Source: Croceicoccus sp. Ery15
GTDB lineage: Bacteria; Pseudomonadota; Alphaproteobacteria; Sphingomonadales; Sphingomonadaceae
Assembly (NCBI RefSeq): GCF_020985305.1
Contig: NZ_CP087588.1
Span: 620,001 to 684,000 of the forward strand
Length of the DNA stretch: 64,000 bases
Direction of reading: 5' to 3'
Shown: in pieces, positions 47,509 through 58,445 of the stretch
How positions within the stretch are numbered: position 1 is the stretch's first letter
Layout: each line of letters opens with the position of its first letter
Position numbers and translations under genes: made by a program
Notes under the pieces: model-generated
What the model was told of the DNA's origin: nothing
What the model saw: the letters and a program-made list of their open reading frames with translations, nothing else
Databases searched by the model: none

Positions 47509-48135
47509 GTGAAGGTGAAGGTCCAGAAACTCGACGGCAAGGCGTCGGGTGACATCGAGCTGAATGACGACGTCTTCGGCCTCGAACCGCGCGAGGACAT
47601 CCTCCATCGCGTTGTCACCTGGCAGCTGTGGAACCGTCGCGCCACTGCCCGCCCGACGCGTGAGCGTTCGGACGTGGCCCGCACCGGCAAGAAGTGGGGT
47701 CGCCAGAAGGGCGGCGGCACGGCTCGTCACGGTGACCGCGCTGCTCCCGTCTTTATCGGTGGTGGTAAGGCTCATGGTGCTCGCAAGCGTGATTTCGACA
47801 TCTCGCTGAACAAGAAGGTCCGCTCGCTCGGTCTGCGCATGGCGCTGTCGAGCAAGGCCAAGGCCGAAAACCTGTTCGTGCTGGAATCGCTGGAACTGGC
47901 AGAAGCCAAGACCAAGGCGCTGGCAACCGACTTTGCGAAGCTGGGCTTCGGCAAGAAGGTTCTGGTGATCGACGGCGAGGCTGTCGAGGACGGTTTCCGC
48001 AAGGCTGCCGGTAACCTGGTTGGTGTGGACGTCATCCCCGCAGTGGGCGCGAATGTCTATGACATCTTGAACCACGACACGCTGGTGCTCACCCGCGCCG
48101 CTGTCGAAAAGCTGGAGGCGCGTTTCAATGGCTAA
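47509..48135 (+). CDS. rplD: 50S ribosomal protein L4
   Basis: 208 residues, GTG start at 47509 ([15 protein letters not shown]) with AAGGAGG just upstream inside the rplC end. Contains [20 protein letters not shown] and [20 protein letters not shown], the exit-tunnel loop. It overlaps rplW by eight bases. Confidence 0.97.
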   Translation: MKVKVQKLDGKASGDIELNDDVFGLEPREDILHRVVTWQLWNRRATARPTRERSDVARTGKKWGRQKGGGTARHGDRAAPVFIGGGKAHGARKRDFDISLNKKVRSLGLRMALSSKAKAENLFVLESLELAEAKTKALATDFAKLGFGKKVLVIDGEAVEDGFRKAAGNLVGVDVIPAVGANVYDILNHDTLVLTRAAVEKLEARFNG

Positions 48136-48439
48136 GGCTGAAATCGACATCCGGCATTACGACGTGATCGTCGCGCCGCACATCACCGAGAAGGCGACGC
48201 TTCTCTCGGAGAACAATGCGGTCGTGTTCAAGGTCGCCAACGACGCCACCAAGCCGCAGATCAAAGCTGCGGTCGAGGCTCTGTTCGGCGTGAAGGTCAC
48301 GGGCGTGAACACCATTGTCCAGAAGGGCAAGAACAAGCGCTGGAAGGGTGCACCCTACAAGCGCACCGATGTGAAAAAGGCGATCGTTACGCTGGCTGAA
48401 GGCCAGTCGATCGACATCACCGAAGGCGTACGGGGCTAA
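48128..48439 (+). CDS. rplW: 50S ribosomal protein L23
   Basis: 103 residues, [23 protein letters not shown] start and [27 protein letters not shown] loop. At the tunnel exit it docks SRP and trigger factor. Overlaps rplD, two bases before rplB. Confidence 0.97.
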   Translation: MAKAEIDIRHYDVIVAPHITEKATLLSENNAVVFKVANDATKPQIKAAVEALFGVKVTGVNTIVQKGKNKRWKGAPYKRTDVKKAIVTLAEGQSIDITEGVRG

Positions 48440-48441
48440 TC

Positions 48442-49278
48442 ATGGCACTCAAGAACTACAAACCGACGAGCCCGGCCCGCCGCGGCCTCGTGTTGGTCGA
48501 CAAGTCGGGGCTCTACAAGGGCAAGCCCGTCAAGTCGCTGACCGAAGGCAAGCGCAAGACCGGTGGTCGTAACAACAAGGGCCATGTCACTTCGCGTGGC
48601 ATCGGCGGTGGTCACAAGCAGAAGTACCGCTACATCGACTTCAAGCGTCGTAAGTGGGACATGCCTGCGACTGTCGAGCGTATGGAATATGACCCCAACC
48701 GCACGGCCTTCATCGCATTGGTGAAGTACGAGGACGGTGAGCAGGCCTATATTCTCGCTCCGCAGCGTCTCGCCGTTGGCGATACCGTTGTGGCTGGTGA
48801 AAAGACCGATACCAAGCCGGGCAACGCCATGTTGCTCAGCCAGATGCCGGTCGGCACGATCTGCCACAATCTGGAGATGAAGCCGGGCAAGGGCGGTCAG
48901 ATTGCCCGTTCGGCCGGTGCCTATGCACAGATCGTCGGTCGTGACCGTGGTCTGGTCATCGTGCGCCTCAACTCGGGCGAACAGCGTTACCTGCGCGGCG
49001 ATTGCATGGGTACGGTTGGCGCGGTGTCGAACCCCGACAACTCGAACCAGACGCTGGCGAAGGCCGGTCGTCGTCGTTGGATGGGCAAGCGTCCGCTGAC
49101 CCGCGGTGTTGCGAAGAACCCGGTCGATCACCCGCACGGTGGTGGTGAAGGTCGTACTTCGGGTGGCCGTCATCCGGTTACCCCGTGGGGCAAGCCGACC
49201 AAGGGTGCTCGCACTCGTCACAATAAGCAGACGGACAAGATGATCATCCGGTCCCGTCACGCGAAGAAGAAGAGGTAA
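48442..49278 (+). CDS. rplB: 50S ribosomal protein L2
   Basis: 278 residues, normal length. [17 protein letters not shown] start, [22 protein letters not shown], and the peptidyl-transferase-proximal [25 protein letters not shown] with the conserved histidine. Confidence 0.98.
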   Translation: MALKNYKPTSPARRGLVLVDKSGLYKGKPVKSLTEGKRKTGGRNNKGHVTSRGIGGGHKQKYRYIDFKRRKWDMPATVERMEYDPNRTAFIALVKYEDGEQAYILAPQRLAVGDTVVAGEKTDTKPGNAMLLSQMPVGTICHNLEMKPGKGGQIARSAGAYAQIVGRDRGLVIVRLNSGEQRYLRGDCMGTVGAVSNPDNSNQTLAKAGRRRWMGKRPLTRGVAKNPVDHPHGGGEGRTSGGRHPVTPWGKPTKGARTRHNKQTDKMIIRSRHAKKKR

Positions 49279-49283
49279 GACCC

Positions 49284-49559
49284 ATGGCACGTTCGCTTCG
49301 CAAGGGTCCGTTTGTCGAGCTTTCGCTGCTGAAAAAGGCAGAGGAAGCGCAGGAAAAGAACAGCCACGCGCCGATCAAGACCTGGTCGCGCCGCTCGACT
49401 GTCCTGCCCCAGTTCGTTGGTCTGACGTTCAACGTCTATAACGGCCAGAAGTTCATCCCCGTGTCCGTGAATGAGGACATGGTCGGCCACAAGCTTGGTG
49501 AATTCGCGCCCACGCGCAACTTCCCGGGTCACGCCGCAGACAAGAAGGGCAAGCGCTGA
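49284..49559 (+). CDS. rpsS: 30S ribosomal protein S19
   Basis: 91 residues. [18 protein letters not shown] start, [25 protein letters not shown] core and [18 protein letters not shown] tail. Stop and rplV start share one base. Confidence 0.98.
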   Translation: MARSLRKGPFVELSLLKKAEEAQEKNSHAPIKTWSRRSTVLPQFVGLTFNVYNGQKFIPVSVNEDMVGHKLGEFAPTRNFPGHAADKKGKR

Positions 49560-49936
49560 TGAGCAAGCAGAAAGCTCCGCGCCGCGTTGCCGATAACGAG
49601 GCTCTGGCCGTCGGGACCACGATCCGTGGCTCGGCTCAGAAGCTGAACCTCGTTGCGGGTCTTATCCGCGGCAAGAAGGCCGAGGAAGCGATGAACATCC
49701 TCGCTTTCTCGAACAAGGCGATGGCTGTCGATGCACGCAAGGTGCTCGCCAGCGCGATTGCCAATGCCGAGAACAATCACAACCTGGACGTCGATGCTCT
49801 GGTCGTTGCGGAAGCATCGGTCGGCAAGTCGATCACCATGAAGCGTTTCCACACGCGGGGCCGTGGTAAATCCACGCGCATCCTGAAGCCGTTCAGCCGG
49901 TTGCGCATCGTGGTCCGCGAAGTCGAGGAGGCCTGA
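49559..49936 (+). CDS. rplV: 50S ribosomal protein L22
   Basis: 125 residues with the [23 protein letters not shown] and [26 protein letters not shown] features of L22, whose beta-hairpin lines the exit tunnel. TGATG overlap with rpsS. Confidence 0.97.
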   Translation: MSKQKAPRRVADNEALAVGTTIRGSAQKLNLVAGLIRGKKAEEAMNILAFSNKAMAVDARKVLASAIANAENNHNLDVDALVVAEASVGKSITMKRFHTRGRGKSTRILKPFSRLRIVVREVEEA

Positions 49937-49938
49937 TC

Positions 49939-50634
49939 ATGGGTCAGAAGAGCAATCCGATCGGCCTGCGTCTGCAGATCAACCGTACTTGGGACAGCCG
50001 CTGGTACGCCGAAGGGCGTGACTATGCCGGCCTGCTCAAGGAAGATATCGAGATCCGCAAGTTCATCGTCGACACGCTGCCCCAGGCCGCGATTTCGAAG
50101 GTGGTGATCGAGCGTCCGGCAAAGCTGTGCCGCATTTCGATTTATGCAGCCCGTCCCGGTGTGATCATCGGCAAGAAGGGCGCGGACATCGAAAAGCTGC
50201 GCGCCAAGCTGGCGAAGATGACCGACAGCGAAGTGAAGCTGAATATCGTCGAAATCCGCAAGCCGGAAATCGATGCGAAGCTCGTCGCACAGGGCGTTGC
50301 CGATCAGCTGATCCGTCGTGTGGCTTTCCGCCGTGCGATGAAGCGCGCCGTGCAGTCGGCGCTGCGTCTTGGCGCCGAAGGCATCAAGATTGTGTGCGGC
50401 GGCCGTCTTGGCGGCGCCGAAATCGCCCGCGTGGAATGGTATCGTGAAGGTCGCGTGCCGCTCCACACCCTGCGTGCCAATGTGGATTATGCCGAAGCCG
50501 AGGCGCTGACTGCCTATGGTATCATCGGCATCAAGGTCTGGATCTTCAAAGGTGAGATCATGGCCCACGATCCGATGGCGCAGGACCGTCTGATGATGGA
50601 GGCCCAGACCTCCGGCGTGCGACCCGCGCGCTGA
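49939..50634 (+). CDS. rpsC: 30S ribosomal protein S3
   Basis: 231 residues. [24 protein letters not shown] start, KH motif [17 protein letters not shown] and [34 protein letters not shown]. Length as in other alphaproteobacteria. Confidence 0.98.
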   Translation: MGQKSNPIGLRLQINRTWDSRWYAEGRDYAGLLKEDIEIRKFIVDTLPQAAISKVVIERPAKLCRISIYAARPGVIIGKKGADIEKLRAKLAKMTDSEVKLNIVEIRKPEIDAKLVAQGVADQLIRRVAFRRAMKRAVQSALRLGAEGIKIVCGGRLGGAEIARVEWYREGRVPLHTLRANVDYAEAEALTAYGIIGIKVWIFKGEIMAHDPMAQDRLMMEAQTSGVRPAR

Positions 50635-50655
50635 GGCTAGGCTGAGGTAAGAGCA

Positions 50656-51090
50656 ATGCTGCAACCGAAAAAAACCAAATTCCGCAAGGCGTTCAAGGGC
50701 AAGATCCATGGCAACGCCAAGGGCGGCACCGCGCTGAACTTCGGTTCCTATGGCCTGAAGGCGATGGAGCCCGAGCGTATCACCGCACGCCAGATCGAAG
50801 CGGCCCGCCGTGCGATCACGCGTCACATCAAGCGCCAGGGTCGCCTCTGGATCCGCGTTTTCCCCGACGTGCCGGTTTCGAAGAAGCCTGCAGAAGTCCG
50901 TCAGGGTAAGGGCAAGGGTTCGGTCGAATACTGGGCCGCTCGCGTAAAGCCGGGTCGTATCCTGTTCGAACTGGATGGCGTTGCCGGTCCGCTGGCCGCC
51001 GAAGCGTTCGAGCGCGCCGCGATGAAGCTGCCCATCAAGACCAAGGTCGTTGCCCGCCTCGGCGACACCTCGCATCTGGGAGGCGAATGA
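50656..51090 (+). CDS. rplP: 50S ribosomal protein L16
   Basis: 144 residues. [24 protein letters not shown] start; [31 protein letters not shown] is the tRNA-contacting region. Overlaps rpmC by ATGA. Confidence 0.98.
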   Translation: MLQPKKTKFRKAFKGKIHGNAKGGTALNFGSYGLKAMEPERITARQIEAARRAITRHIKRQGRLWIRVFPDVPVSKKPAEVRQGKGKGSVEYWAARVKPGRILFELDGVAGPLAAEAFERAAMKLPIKTKVVARLGDTSHLGGE

Positions 51091-51293
51091 TGGCCAACAA
51101 GACCGAAGACCTGCGCACCAAGACCGACGATCAGCTGACCGCTGATCTTTCGGAGCTGAAGCGCGAGGCGTTTAATCTGCGCTTTCAGGCAGCGACCAAC
51201 CAGATCGAGCGTCCCGCTCGGATCAAGGAAGTCCGCCGCGAGATCGCGCGCATCAAGACGCTGCAGGGCGAGCGCGCCCGCGCAGCGAACTAA
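51087..51293 (+). CDS. rpmC: 50S ribosomal protein L29
   Basis: 67-68 residues: two adjacent ATG codons at 51087 and 51090, and either can start. [25 protein letters not shown] and [17 protein letters not shown] are the L29 helices. Confidence 0.96.
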   Translation: MMANKTEDLRTKTDDQLTADLSELKREAFNLRFQAATNQIERPARIKEVRREIARIKTLQGERARAAN

Positions 51294-51304
51294 GGAGCCA
51301 ACCG

Positions 51305-51595
51305 ATGCCGAAGCGTATCCTGATCGGGACGGTTGTTTCCGACAAGACCGACAAGACGGTGGTCGTGAAGGTAGAGCGTAAGGTGAAGCACCCGCTCTAC
51401 GGCAAGATCATCCGCCGTTCGAAGAAGTATCACGCGCACGACGAAGACAATGCCTATCGCCCCGGCGAATGGGTACGGATCGAAGAGACCGCGCCGATGT
51501 CCAAGCTGAAGACGTGGAAGGTCATCGACCGCGTCGGCGGCAAGGCCGATGTCGCGCTCGAGGCGAACCTCGACGTCGAAGCCGCGGGCAACTGA
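51305..51595 (+). CDS. rpsQ: 30S ribosomal protein S17
   Basis: 96 residues with [42 protein letters not shown], the primary 16S-binding OB fold. A short Ala/Glu-rich C-terminus extends past the E. coli length. Confidence 0.97.
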   Translation: MPKRILIGTVVSDKTDKTVVVKVERKVKHPLYGKIIRRSKKYHAHDEDNAYRPGEWVRIEETAPMSKLKTWKVIDRVGGKADVALEANLDVEAAGN

Positions 51596-51663
51596 GTCCG
51601 CTTTAAAATTTTGGAACTGCCGGGCATTTGGTCCCGGCAAGCCGAGAAGAAGGAACCGGATCG

Positions 51664-52032
51664 ATGATCCAGATGCAGTCAAACTTGGATGTCGCTGACA
51701 ACAGCGGCGCCAAGCGCGTCCAGTGCATCAAGGTGCTGGGCGGATCGAAGCGTCGCACCGCGAGCGTTGGCGATGTCATCGTCGTCTCCGTCAAGGAGGC
51801 GCAGCCCCGTGCCAAGGTCAAAAAGGGCGACGTTCACCGCGCCGTGATTGTGCGTACCAAGAAGGACGTGCGTCGTCCCGACGGTAGCGTGATCCGCTTT
51901 GACTCGAATGCCGCAGTCCTCGTGAACAAGTCCGAGGAACCGATTGGCACCCGTATCTTCGGCCCCGTCGTGCGCGAACTGCGCGGCAAGGGCTTCATGA
52001 AGATCATCTCGCTTGCTCCGGAGGTGCTGTAA
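51664..52032 (+). CDS. rplN: 50S ribosomal protein L14
   Basis: 122 residues, standard length. [27 protein letters not shown] start and [26 protein letters not shown] core. The ATG at 51664 is preferred to a GTG 36 bp upstream. Confidence 0.98.
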   Translation: MIQMQSNLDVADNSGAKRVQCIKVLGGSKRRTASVGDVIVVSVKEAQPRAKVKKGDVHRAVIVRTKKDVRRPDGSVIRFDSNAAVLVNKSEEPIGTRIFGPVVRELRGKGFMKIISLAPEVL

Positions 52033-52352
52033 TGGCTGCCGCAAAGATCAAGAAGGGCGATAATGTCGTCGTGCTGTCGGGTAAGGACAAGGGCAAGACC
52101 GGTACGGTCGCCCAGGTCATGCCCCGTGACGGCAAGGTCGTGGTGGAAGGCGTGAACGTCACCACCCGTCACCGCAAGCCCACCCAGATGAACCCGCAGG
52201 GCGGCATCGACCGCGCTCCTGCGCCGATGGCGATCAGCAAGGTCGCCGTTGCCGATCCCAAGGATGGCAAGCCTACCCGCGTCCGTTTCGAAACGAAGGA
52301 CGGGAAGAAGGTGCGCGTTGCCGTCAAGTCCGGGGAGACGATCGATGGCTGA
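52032..52352 (+). CDS. rplX: 50S ribosomal protein L24
   Basis: 106 residues. [35 protein letters not shown] is the KOW motif region. Shares one base with rplN and overlaps rplE by eight. Confidence 0.97.
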   Translation: MAAAKIKKGDNVVVLSGKDKGKTGTVAQVMPRDGKVVVEGVNVTTRHRKPTQMNPQGGIDRAPAPMAISKVAVADPKDGKPTRVRFETKDGKKVRVAVKSGETIDG

Positions 52353-52926
52353 TAAATACACCCCGCGCATGCGCACCAAGTATGACGAGGAAATCGTCAA
52401 GGCCATGACCGAGAAATTCGGTTATGCGAACCGCTACGAAGTGCCCAAGCTGGAAAAGATCACGCTCAACATGGGCGTGGGCGAAGCGAGCCAGGACAAG
52501 AAGAAGGTCCAGACCGCTGCCGCCGAAATGGAGCTGATCGCCGGCCAGAAGCCCGTGATCACCAAGGCGAAGAAGTCGATTGCGCAGTTCAAGCTGCGTG
52601 AAGGCATGCCGATCGGTTGTAAGGTGACCCTGCGCCGCGAACGCATGTTCGAATTCCTCGACCGCCTGGTCACCATCGCAATGCCCCGCATCCGCGACTT
52701 CCGTGGTCTGAACCCGAAGTCGTTCGATGGTCGCGGCAATTACGCTATGGGTCTGAAAGAGCAGATCATCTTTCCCGAGATCAGCTATGACCAGATCGAG
52801 AAGGTGCGTGGCATGGACATTATCGTGACCACCACCGCGAAGACTGACGAGGAAGCCCGCGAGCTTCTGCGTCTGTTCGGATTCCCGTTCCCGGCCGAAG
52901 CGTCGGAAGAAAAGGAAGCGGCGTGA
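52345..52926 (+). CDS. rplE: 50S ribosomal protein L5
   Basis: 193 residues. [25 protein letters not shown] start, [34 protein letters not shown] and the [18 protein letters not shown] motif that binds 5S rRNA. A short acidic tail (EASEEKEAA). Confidence 0.98.
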   Translation: MADKYTPRMRTKYDEEIVKAMTEKFGYANRYEVPKLEKITLNMGVGEASQDKKKVQTAAAEMELIAGQKPVITKAKKSIAQFKLREGMPIGCKVTLRRERMFEFLDRLVTIAMPRIRDFRGLNPKSFDGRGNYAMGLKEQIIFPEISYDQIEKVRGMDIIVTTTAKTDEEARELLRLFGFPFPAEASEEKEAA

Positions 52927-52953
52927 GCCGCCCCGGAAAGAGAGCTTAAGTCC

Positions 52954-53259
52954 ATGGCGAAACTGAGTTCCGTGAACAAGAACGAGCGTCGCAAGAAGCT
53001 TGTCAAGAAGTACGCGAACCGCATTGCGAAGCTGAAGGCGATTGCTGATGACGAATCGCTTGACGATGGCGAGCGTTGGCTGGCCCGTCTGAAGCTGGCC
53101 GAGGTGCCCCGTAACGGCAACCCGACCCGCGTGCGCAACCGTTGCACCACCACTGGCCGCCCGCGTGGTTATTACCGCAAGTTCGGTCTTAACCGTATCG
53201 AGCTGCGTGATCTGGGCAACAAGGGCCTGATCCCGGGCCTGACCAAGTCGAGCTGGTGA
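52954..53259 (+). CDS. rpsN: 30S ribosomal protein S14
   Basis: 101 residues, the zinc-free long form: [20 protein letters not shown] start, [27 protein letters not shown] and [12 protein letters not shown] end. Only one cysteine is left in the motif, so no zinc site. Confidence 0.98.
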   Translation: MAKLSSVNKNERRKKLVKKYANRIAKLKAIADDESLDDGERWLARLKLAEVPRNGNPTRVRNRCTTTGRPRGYYRKFGLNRIELRDLGNKGLIPGLTKSSW

Positions 53260-53270
53260 GGAATTAACCT

Positions 53271-53666
53271 ATGGCGATGACCGATCCCCTGGGTGACATG
53301 CTCACCCGTATCCGCAACGGCCAGCAGGCGAAGAAGGATTCCGTCCTTTCGCCCGCTTCGAAGCTGCGTGCGAACGTTCTGGAAGTGCTCCAGCGCGAAG
53401 GCTACATCCGTGGCTATAGCGAAGACGCGACCGGCAAGCACAAGGCGCTGCGGATTGAACTGAAGTATTTCGAAGGCGAGCCCGCGATCAAGCATCTCGC
53501 TCGCGTCTCCAAGCCCGGTCGCCGGGTCTATTCGGGCTCGAAGGAGCTTCCGAATGTCCGTGGCGGTCTTGGCATCACCATCGTCTCGACGCCCAAGGGC
53601 GTGCTCTCGGATGCCGAGGCACGCACCGAGAACGTCGGCGGCGAAGTGCTGGCGGAGGTGTTCTGA
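53271..53666 (+). CDS. rpsH: 30S ribosomal protein S8
   Basis: 131 residues. [20 protein letters not shown] start and the C-terminal [37 protein letters not shown]-binding part. Shares one base with rplF (TGATG). The first ATG (MAM) is used. Confidence 0.98.
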   Translation: MAMTDPLGDMLTRIRNGQQAKKDSVLSPASKLRANVLEVLQREGYIRGYSEDATGKHKALRIELKYFEGEPAIKHLARVSKPGRRVYSGSKELPNVRGGLGITIVSTPKGVLSDAEARTENVGGEVLAEVF

Positions 53667-54199
53667 TGAGCCGCATCGGTAAGAAACCGGTTGCGATCCC
53701 CGGTGGCGTCGAGGCGAAGATCGCCGACGGCGTGCTAAGCGTGAAGGGTCCCAAGGGCACCCTCACCATGGGGCTGACCGACCTGGTCACCTATGAAGTG
53801 CAGGACGGTCAGATCGCCGTTCAGCCGGTGAACGACAGCAAGAAGTCGCGTTCGTTTTGGGGCATGCAGCGTACGCTGGTGTCGAACCTGATCGAAGGCG
53901 TGACCGAGGGTTACTCGAAGACGCTGGAAATCAAGGGCGTCGGCTATCGTGCGCAGTCGCAGGGGAAGAAGCTGAAGCTTCAGCTCGGCTTCAGCCACGA
54001 CGTAGACCTCGACGTTCCCGAAGGTCTGGACGTGAAGACGCCCGACCAGACGACTGTCATCATCTCGGGCATCGACAAGCAGGCCGTGGGCCAGTTTGCC
54101 GCCGAGGTTCGCCGCTGGCGCAAGCCCGAGCCATACAAGGGCAAGGGCATCAAGTACCAGGGCGAGTATATCTTCCGCAAGGAAGGGAAGAAGAAGTAA
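53666..54199 (+). CDS. rplF: 50S ribosomal protein L6
   Basis: 177 residues. [19 protein letters not shown] start, [27 protein letters not shown] and [20 protein letters not shown], the sarcin-ricin contact end. Confidence 0.98.
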   Translation: MSRIGKKPVAIPGGVEAKIADGVLSVKGPKGTLTMGLTDLVTYEVQDGQIAVQPVNDSKKSRSFWGMQRTLVSNLIEGVTEGYSKTLEIKGVGYRAQSQGKKLKLQLGFSHDVDLDVPEGLDVKTPDQTTVIISGIDKQAVGQFAAEVRRWRKPEPYKGKGIKYQGEYIFRKEGKKK

Positions 54200-54200
54200 G

Positions 54201-54545
54201 ATGGCCAAGCTTTCTCTTTTCGAACGCCGCCGCCGCCGGGTCCGCTCCGCGCTGCGCGCTCGTGGCAACGGTCGTCCCCGCCTGTCGGTGCACCGCACCG
54301 GCAAGCATATCTACGCGCAAATCATCGATGACAGCGAAGGCCGCACCGTGGCCGCCGCTTCGACGCTGGGCGCGAAGGCTTCGGGCGCGAATGTCGATGC
54401 CGCAACGCAAGTCGGCAAGGACATCGCAGCCGCCGCCAAGAAGGCGGGCGTGACTACGGTTGTGTTCGACCGTGGCGGCTTCCTGTTCCATGGCCGCGTC
54501 AAGGCGCTGGCCGACGCTGCGCGCGAAGGCGGGCTGGAGTTCTGA
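54201..54545 (+). CDS. rplR: 50S ribosomal protein L18
   Basis: 114 residues. [21 protein letters not shown] start, [18 protein letters not shown] and [28 protein letters not shown]; binds 5S rRNA with L5. The ATG is one base after the rplF stop and its end shares a base with rpsE. Confidence 0.97.
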   Translation: MAKLSLFERRRRRVRSALRARGNGRPRLSVHRTGKHIYAQIIDDSEGRTVAAASTLGAKASGANVDAATQVGKDIAAAAKKAGVTTVVFDRGGFLFHGRVKALADAAREGGLEF

Positions 54546-55312
54546 TGATGGCAGAAGAAAACAACAACGAAACCCCGCAGGTCGATAACGCGGGTGAAAC
54601 CCCGACCCCGACGGTTGCAAGCACCGAAGCGGCTGACAACCAGTCGACCGCTGCGGGCGATGCGCCGACCGAGCGTGAGGGTCGTGGTCGCCGCGAACGT
54701 GGCGATCGCGGCGGTCGCGGTCGCGGTCGTGGCCGTGACGACCGTCGTGGCGGTCGTGGCCAGCGCGAGGAAGAGGGCGAGGAGCTCATCGAGAAACTCG
54801 TTCACATCAACCGCGTTTCCAAGACCGTTAAGGGCGGTAAGCGTTTCGGCTTTGCCGCGCTGGTCGTGGTCGGTGATGGCAAGGGCCGTGTCGGCTTTGG
54901 CCATGGCAAGGCCCGCGAAGTTCCTGAAGCGATCAACAAGGCCACTGCTTCTGCCAAGAAGAAGATGGTTCGCGTTCCGCTCAAGGACGGCCGCACGCTG
55001 CATCACGACGGCAAGGGTCGTTTCGGTGCGGGTAAGGTCAATGTTCGCACGGCGCCTCCGGGTACCGGCATCATCGCCGGTGGTCCGATGCGCGCCGTGT
55101 TCGAGGCTCTGGGCGTTGCCGACGTGGTGACCAAGTCGGTCGGCACCTCGAACCCCTATAACATGATCCGCGCCACATTCGATTCGCTGACCAACCAGAC
55201 TTCGCCGAAGTCGGTTGCCCAGCGTCGCGGCAAGAAGGTCGCTGACCTTCTGGGTCGCGGTGGCGCTAGCGAGGCCGAGGCGGAAGCCGAAGCCGCCGCC
55301 CTGGTGGAGTAA
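54545..55312 (+). CDS. rpsE: 30S ribosomal protein S5 with Arg/Gly-rich N-terminal extension
   Basis: 255 residues, about 90 longer than E. coli S5. The usual core begins at [22 protein letters not shown] (about residue 78) and continues to [12 protein letters not shown]. Before it lie an acidic/Thr-rich stretch (about 1-38) and a low-complexity RG-rich stretch (about 39-72: [20 protein letters not shown] and on). A short Ala/Glu tail ends the protein. Two adjacent ATGs start the gene. The extension could contact rRNA or be disordered on the solvent side. Confidence 0.96.
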   Translation: MMAEENNNETPQVDNAGETPTPTVASTEAADNQSTAAGDAPTEREGRGRRERGDRGGRGRGRGRDDRRGGRGQREEEGEELIEKLVHINRVSKTVKGGKRFGFAALVVVGDGKGRVGFGHGKAREVPEAINKATASAKKKMVRVPLKDGRTLHHDGKGRFGAGKVNVRTAPPGTGIIAGGPMRAVFEALGVADVVTKSVGTSNPYNMIRATFDSLTNQTSPKSVAQRRGKKVADLLGRGGASEAEAEAEAAALVE

Positions 55313-55318
55313 GCTATC

Positions 55319-55504
55319 ATGGCAAAGGCAAAGACCATCAAGATCAAGCAGATCGGTTCGCCGATCCGTCGCCCCGAAAGCCAGAAGAAGATTCTGGTCG
55401 GCCTGGGCCTTGGCAAGATGCATCGCGTCGTCGAAGTGCAGGACACTCCCGAAGTGCGCGGCGCCATCGCCAAGCTGCCGCATATGGTGGCTGTAGTCGA
55501 CTGA
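55319..55504 (+). CDS. rpmD: 50S ribosomal protein L30
   Basis: 61 residues. [20 protein letters not shown] and [22 protein letters not shown] are the L30 pattern. Last gene before a strong hairpin. Confidence 0.97.
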   Translation: MAKAKTIKIKQIGSPIRRPESQKKILVGLGLGKMHRVVEVQDTPEVRGAIAKLPHMVAVVD

Positions 55505-55552
55505 TCCGGTTGACTATCGCGTCCGCCGAACGGCAAGCGATACTTGACATGA

Positions 55553-55579
55553 GGCGGCCCGGGCGCGTACCGGGCCGCC
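55553..55579 (+). terminator. Strong hairpin between rpmD and rplO
   Basis: GGCGGCCCGG (55553-55562) and CCGGGCCGCC (55570-55579) are perfect complements around a 7-nt loop, followed by TTCATTTG. The weak T-run makes it a partial terminator or a 3'-end stabiliser. It splits the spc operon before rplO-secY-adk. Confidence 0.55.
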
Positions 55580-55646
55580 TTCATTTGAAGGCCGGAGCGC
55601 CGGTCTGAATTTTTCAGCGCGAAGAAAAGCGAAAGCGAGTGCAACT

Positions 55647-56126
55647 ATGAAACTGACTGATATCCGTGACAACGAAGGTGCGCGTCACCGTCGTATGCGC
55701 ATTGGCCGTGGCATCGGCTCGGGCAAGGGCAAGACCGGTGGTCGTGGCCAGAAGGGCGCGAAGAGCCGTTCGGGCGTTTCGATCGCCGGCTTCGAAGGCG
55801 GCCAGATGCCGCTGCACATGCGTCTGCCGAAGCGTGGTTTCAACAACCCGTTCGGCAAGGATTATGCCGAGGTGAACCTTGGCATGATCCAGAAGTTCAT
55901 CGATGCGGGTAAGCTTGACGCCAAGGGCACCATTGATCACGCAGCGCTGCAGGCCGCCGGTCTGGCTCGCGGTGGTAAGGATGGTGTACGTCTTCTTGCC
56001 AAGGGTGAACTGACCAGCAAGGTCAGCTTCAAGGTCGCGGGCGCCTCCAAGGGCGCCGTGGCGCAGGTCGAAAAGCTGGGCGGGAAGGTTGAGACCACCG
56101 CTCCGGCCAAGGCTGCTTCAGAATAA
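55647..56126 (+). CDS. rplO: 50S ribosomal protein L15
   Basis: 159 residues. [22 protein letters not shown] start, [21 protein letters not shown] and [19 protein letters not shown]. Standard alphaproteobacterial length. Confidence 0.98.
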   Translation: MKLTDIRDNEGARHRRMRIGRGIGSGKGKTGGRGQKGAKSRSGVSIAGFEGGQMPLHMRLPKRGFNNPFGKDYAEVNLGMIQKFIDAGKLDAKGTIDHAALQAAGLARGGKDGVRLLAKGELTSKVSFKVAGASKGAVAQVEKLGGKVETTAPAKAASE

Positions 56127-56296
56127 TCCGCAAGACTTTCTGCCGGCGGGGGTGTTAGCATCCCCGTCGGCATTCTATATGCGCGGGCGCAAGGCCCAAT
56201 GGTCTTGCAGGAGGGGCGCGTCTGTTGTTAGCGCGTTCCGGTACTTCGGTCCGGTTGGATCGATCAGCCCGTCACCTGCATAGGCATTGATTACCG

Positions 56297-57661
56297 ATGG
56301 CATCACGCGCCGATAATGTTGCGAGCTCTCTCAGCCTCGCCAATTTCTCGAAAGCGACCGAGCTCAAGCAGCGTATCTGGTTTACGCTGGGTGCACTGAT
56401 CGTGTTCCGCTTCCTCAGCTTCGTGCCGCTGCCGGGCGTCAATCCGCTTATCCTGCAGGACCTTTACGACCAGACGCGCGGTGGCGTGCTGGATCTTTTC
56501 AACACATTCTCGGGCGGCAGCCTTGAGCGTATGAGTCTCATCGCGCTCGGCGTCATGCCCTATATTACCGCCTCGATCGTCGTCCAGCTGGGCGCGGCCC
56601 TGCATCCGGCGCTGGCGGCCCTCAAGAAAGAGGGTGAGAGCGGGCGCAAGAAGCTTAACCAGTATACCCGTTACGGCACGGTCGGACTGACGGCGGTACA
56701 GGGCTATTTTCTTGCTGTCGGTCTTGAAACCTATGCCGCGGCCAGCGGGCTTAACGCAGTGGTCGATCCGGGCCTGATGTTCCGTATCGGCGCAGTAATC
56801 TCGCTAGTCGGCGGGACCATGTTCCTGCTGTGGCTGGGTGAGCAGATTACTTCGCGCGGGATCGGCAATGGCGTTTCGCTGATCATTATGGCGGGTATCG
56901 TCGCCCAGTTCCCGACCGTCGGCGCGCAGCTGATGGAAGGCGGTCGTTCGGGCTCGATCCCGTCCTATCTGATCGTGATGCTCTTCGTGACGATCATCGG
57001 GCTGATCCTCTTCATTTCGTTCATGGAGCGTGCGCAGCGCCGGCTGTTGATCCAGTATCCCAAGCGCGCCCAGCAGCGCGGGGGCATGCAGGCCGACCGT
57101 TCGCACCTGCCGCTCAAGCTGAACACCTCGGGCGTCATCCCGCCGATTTTCGCCAGCTCGTTGCTGTTGCTGCCGCTGACGATCACGCAGTTCGCCGGTA
57201 ACTCGGTCACTCCCGACAGCACCATGGGTGGCGTGCTGGTCACGTTGAACCAGTATCTGCAGCACGGACAGCCGCTGTATATGTTGCTTTATGCGGTAGG
57301 GATCATCTTCTTCTGCTTCTTCTATACGGCGGTTGTCTTTAACCCCGAGGAGACGGCCGAGAATCTGAAGCGCGGTGGCGGGTTTATTCCGGGCATCCGT
57401 CCGGGGCGAAACACGGCGAACTATCTCGACTATGTGCTGACGCGCATTACCGTGATCGGTGCTGCCTATCTGACGCTGGTCTGCGTTCTTCCGGAATATG
57501 TGATCGCGCAGACGGGACTCCCGTTCTTCCTCGGTGGAACGAGTCTTCTCATCGTTGTCAACGTAACCGTTGATACTATCGCGCAGATCCAGAGCCATCT
57601 GCTAGCACATCAGTACGGCGATCTTATCAAGAAGGCCAAATTCAAGGGTCGGTTGCGCTGA
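56297..57661 (+). CDS. secY: Preprotein translocase subunit SecY
   Basis: 454-residue channel subunit of SecYEG with ten membrane helices. Recognisable: IWFTLGALIVFRFLSFVPLPGVNP (helix 1), SGGSLERMSLIALGVMPYITASIVVQL (plug and helix 2), GIGNGVSLIIMAGIVAQFP, YPKRAQQRGGMQADRSHLPLKLNTSGVIPPIFA (the C4-C5 loop that binds ribosome and SecA), and FIPGIRPGRNTANYLDYVL. Starts at the ATG at 56297, 170 bp after rplO. Confidence 0.97.
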   Translation: MASRADNVASSLSLANFSKATELKQRIWFTLGALIVFRFLSFVPLPGVNPLILQDLYDQTRGGVLDLFNTFSGGSLERMSLIALGVMPYITASIVVQLGAALHPALAALKKEGESGRKKLNQYTRYGTVGLTAVQGYFLAVGLETYAAASGLNAVVDPGLMFRIGAVISLVGGTMFLLWLGEQITSRGIGNGVSLIIMAGIVAQFPTVGAQLMEGGRSGSIPSYLIVMLFVTIIGLILFISFMERAQRRLLIQYPKRAQQRGGMQADRSHLPLKLNTSGVIPPIFASSLLLLPLTITQFAGNSVTPDSTMGGVLVTLNQYLQHGQPLYMLLYAVGIIFFCFFYTAVVFNPEETAENLKRGGGFIPGIRPGRNTANYLDYVLTRITVIGAAYLTLVCVLPEYVIAQTGLPFFLGGTSLLIVVNVTVDTIAQIQSHLLAHQYGDLIKKAKFKGRLR

Positions 57662-57707
57662 CATCCTGTCCTAAGGTGTCGGTTCGATCAGGTGGGAGGA
57701 AGCGCAA

Positions 57708-58352
57708 GTGAATATCATCCTTCTCGGGCCTCCGGGGGCAGGCAAGGGAACGCAGTCGCAGAGGCTGGTGACCAAATTCGGCATGCGGCAGTTGTCTACG
57801 GGCGACATGCTACGCGCGGCGGTGAAAGCGCAGACGCCGGTCGGTATCCAGGCCAAGGCCGTAATGGACGCAGGTGAACTGGTTTCCGACGAGATTGTCT
57901 CGGCGCTGATTTCCGCGGAACTGGCCGCAATGGGGGATGATACCGGCGCAATTTTCGATGGCTATCCGCGGACTGCGGAGCAAGCACATTCGCTGGACGA
58001 TATCCTCAAGGAACATGGTCGCACGCTCGACCATGTGATCGAATTGGAAGTGAACGAGGATGCGCTCGTCGAGCGAATTACGGGACGCTATACCTGTGCG
58101 AATTGCGGCAAGGGCTATCACGACGCATTCGAGCAGCCTAAACAACTCGGCATATGCGACAAATGCGGATCGACCGAGTTCAAGCGCCGTCCTGATGACA
58201 ATGAGGAAACGGTGCGGACGCGTATGGCTGAGTATCGCGCAAAGACTGCGCCGATCCTGCCGGTCTACGAGGCGCGCGGCATCGTGAGCCGTGTTGACGG
58301 AATGGCCGATATCGATGAAGTGACTGGAGCGATTTCGAAAATCCTGTCCTGA
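57708..58352 (+). CDS. adk: Adenylate kinase, zinc-LID type
   Basis: 214-residue kinase equilibrating ATP, AMP and ADP. P-loop GPPGAGKGTQSQRL, AMP-binding QLSTGDMLRAAV and IFDGYPRTAEQA, LID with four cysteines (TCANCGKGYHD and GICDKCGSTEFKRRPDD), so a zinc-bearing LID. GTG start at 57708 with GGGAGGA upstream. Follows secY as in many bacteria. Confidence 0.97.
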   Translation: MNIILLGPPGAGKGTQSQRLVTKFGMRQLSTGDMLRAAVKAQTPVGIQAKAVMDAGELVSDEIVSALISAELAAMGDDTGAIFDGYPRTAEQAHSLDDILKEHGRTLDHVIELEVNEDALVERITGRYTCANCGKGYHDAFEQPKQLGICDKCGSTEFKRRPDDNEETVRTRMAEYRAKTAPILPVYEARGIVSRVDGMADIDEVTGAISKILS

Positions 58353-58445
58353 CCGTTTTATCGGTCGCTTTTGCGACTTCCCCTTGCAAGCTGTCCGGTC
58401 CCCGTCCTAACCAACGGGTGATCGAGCGATAGAGGGGACAGGGTA

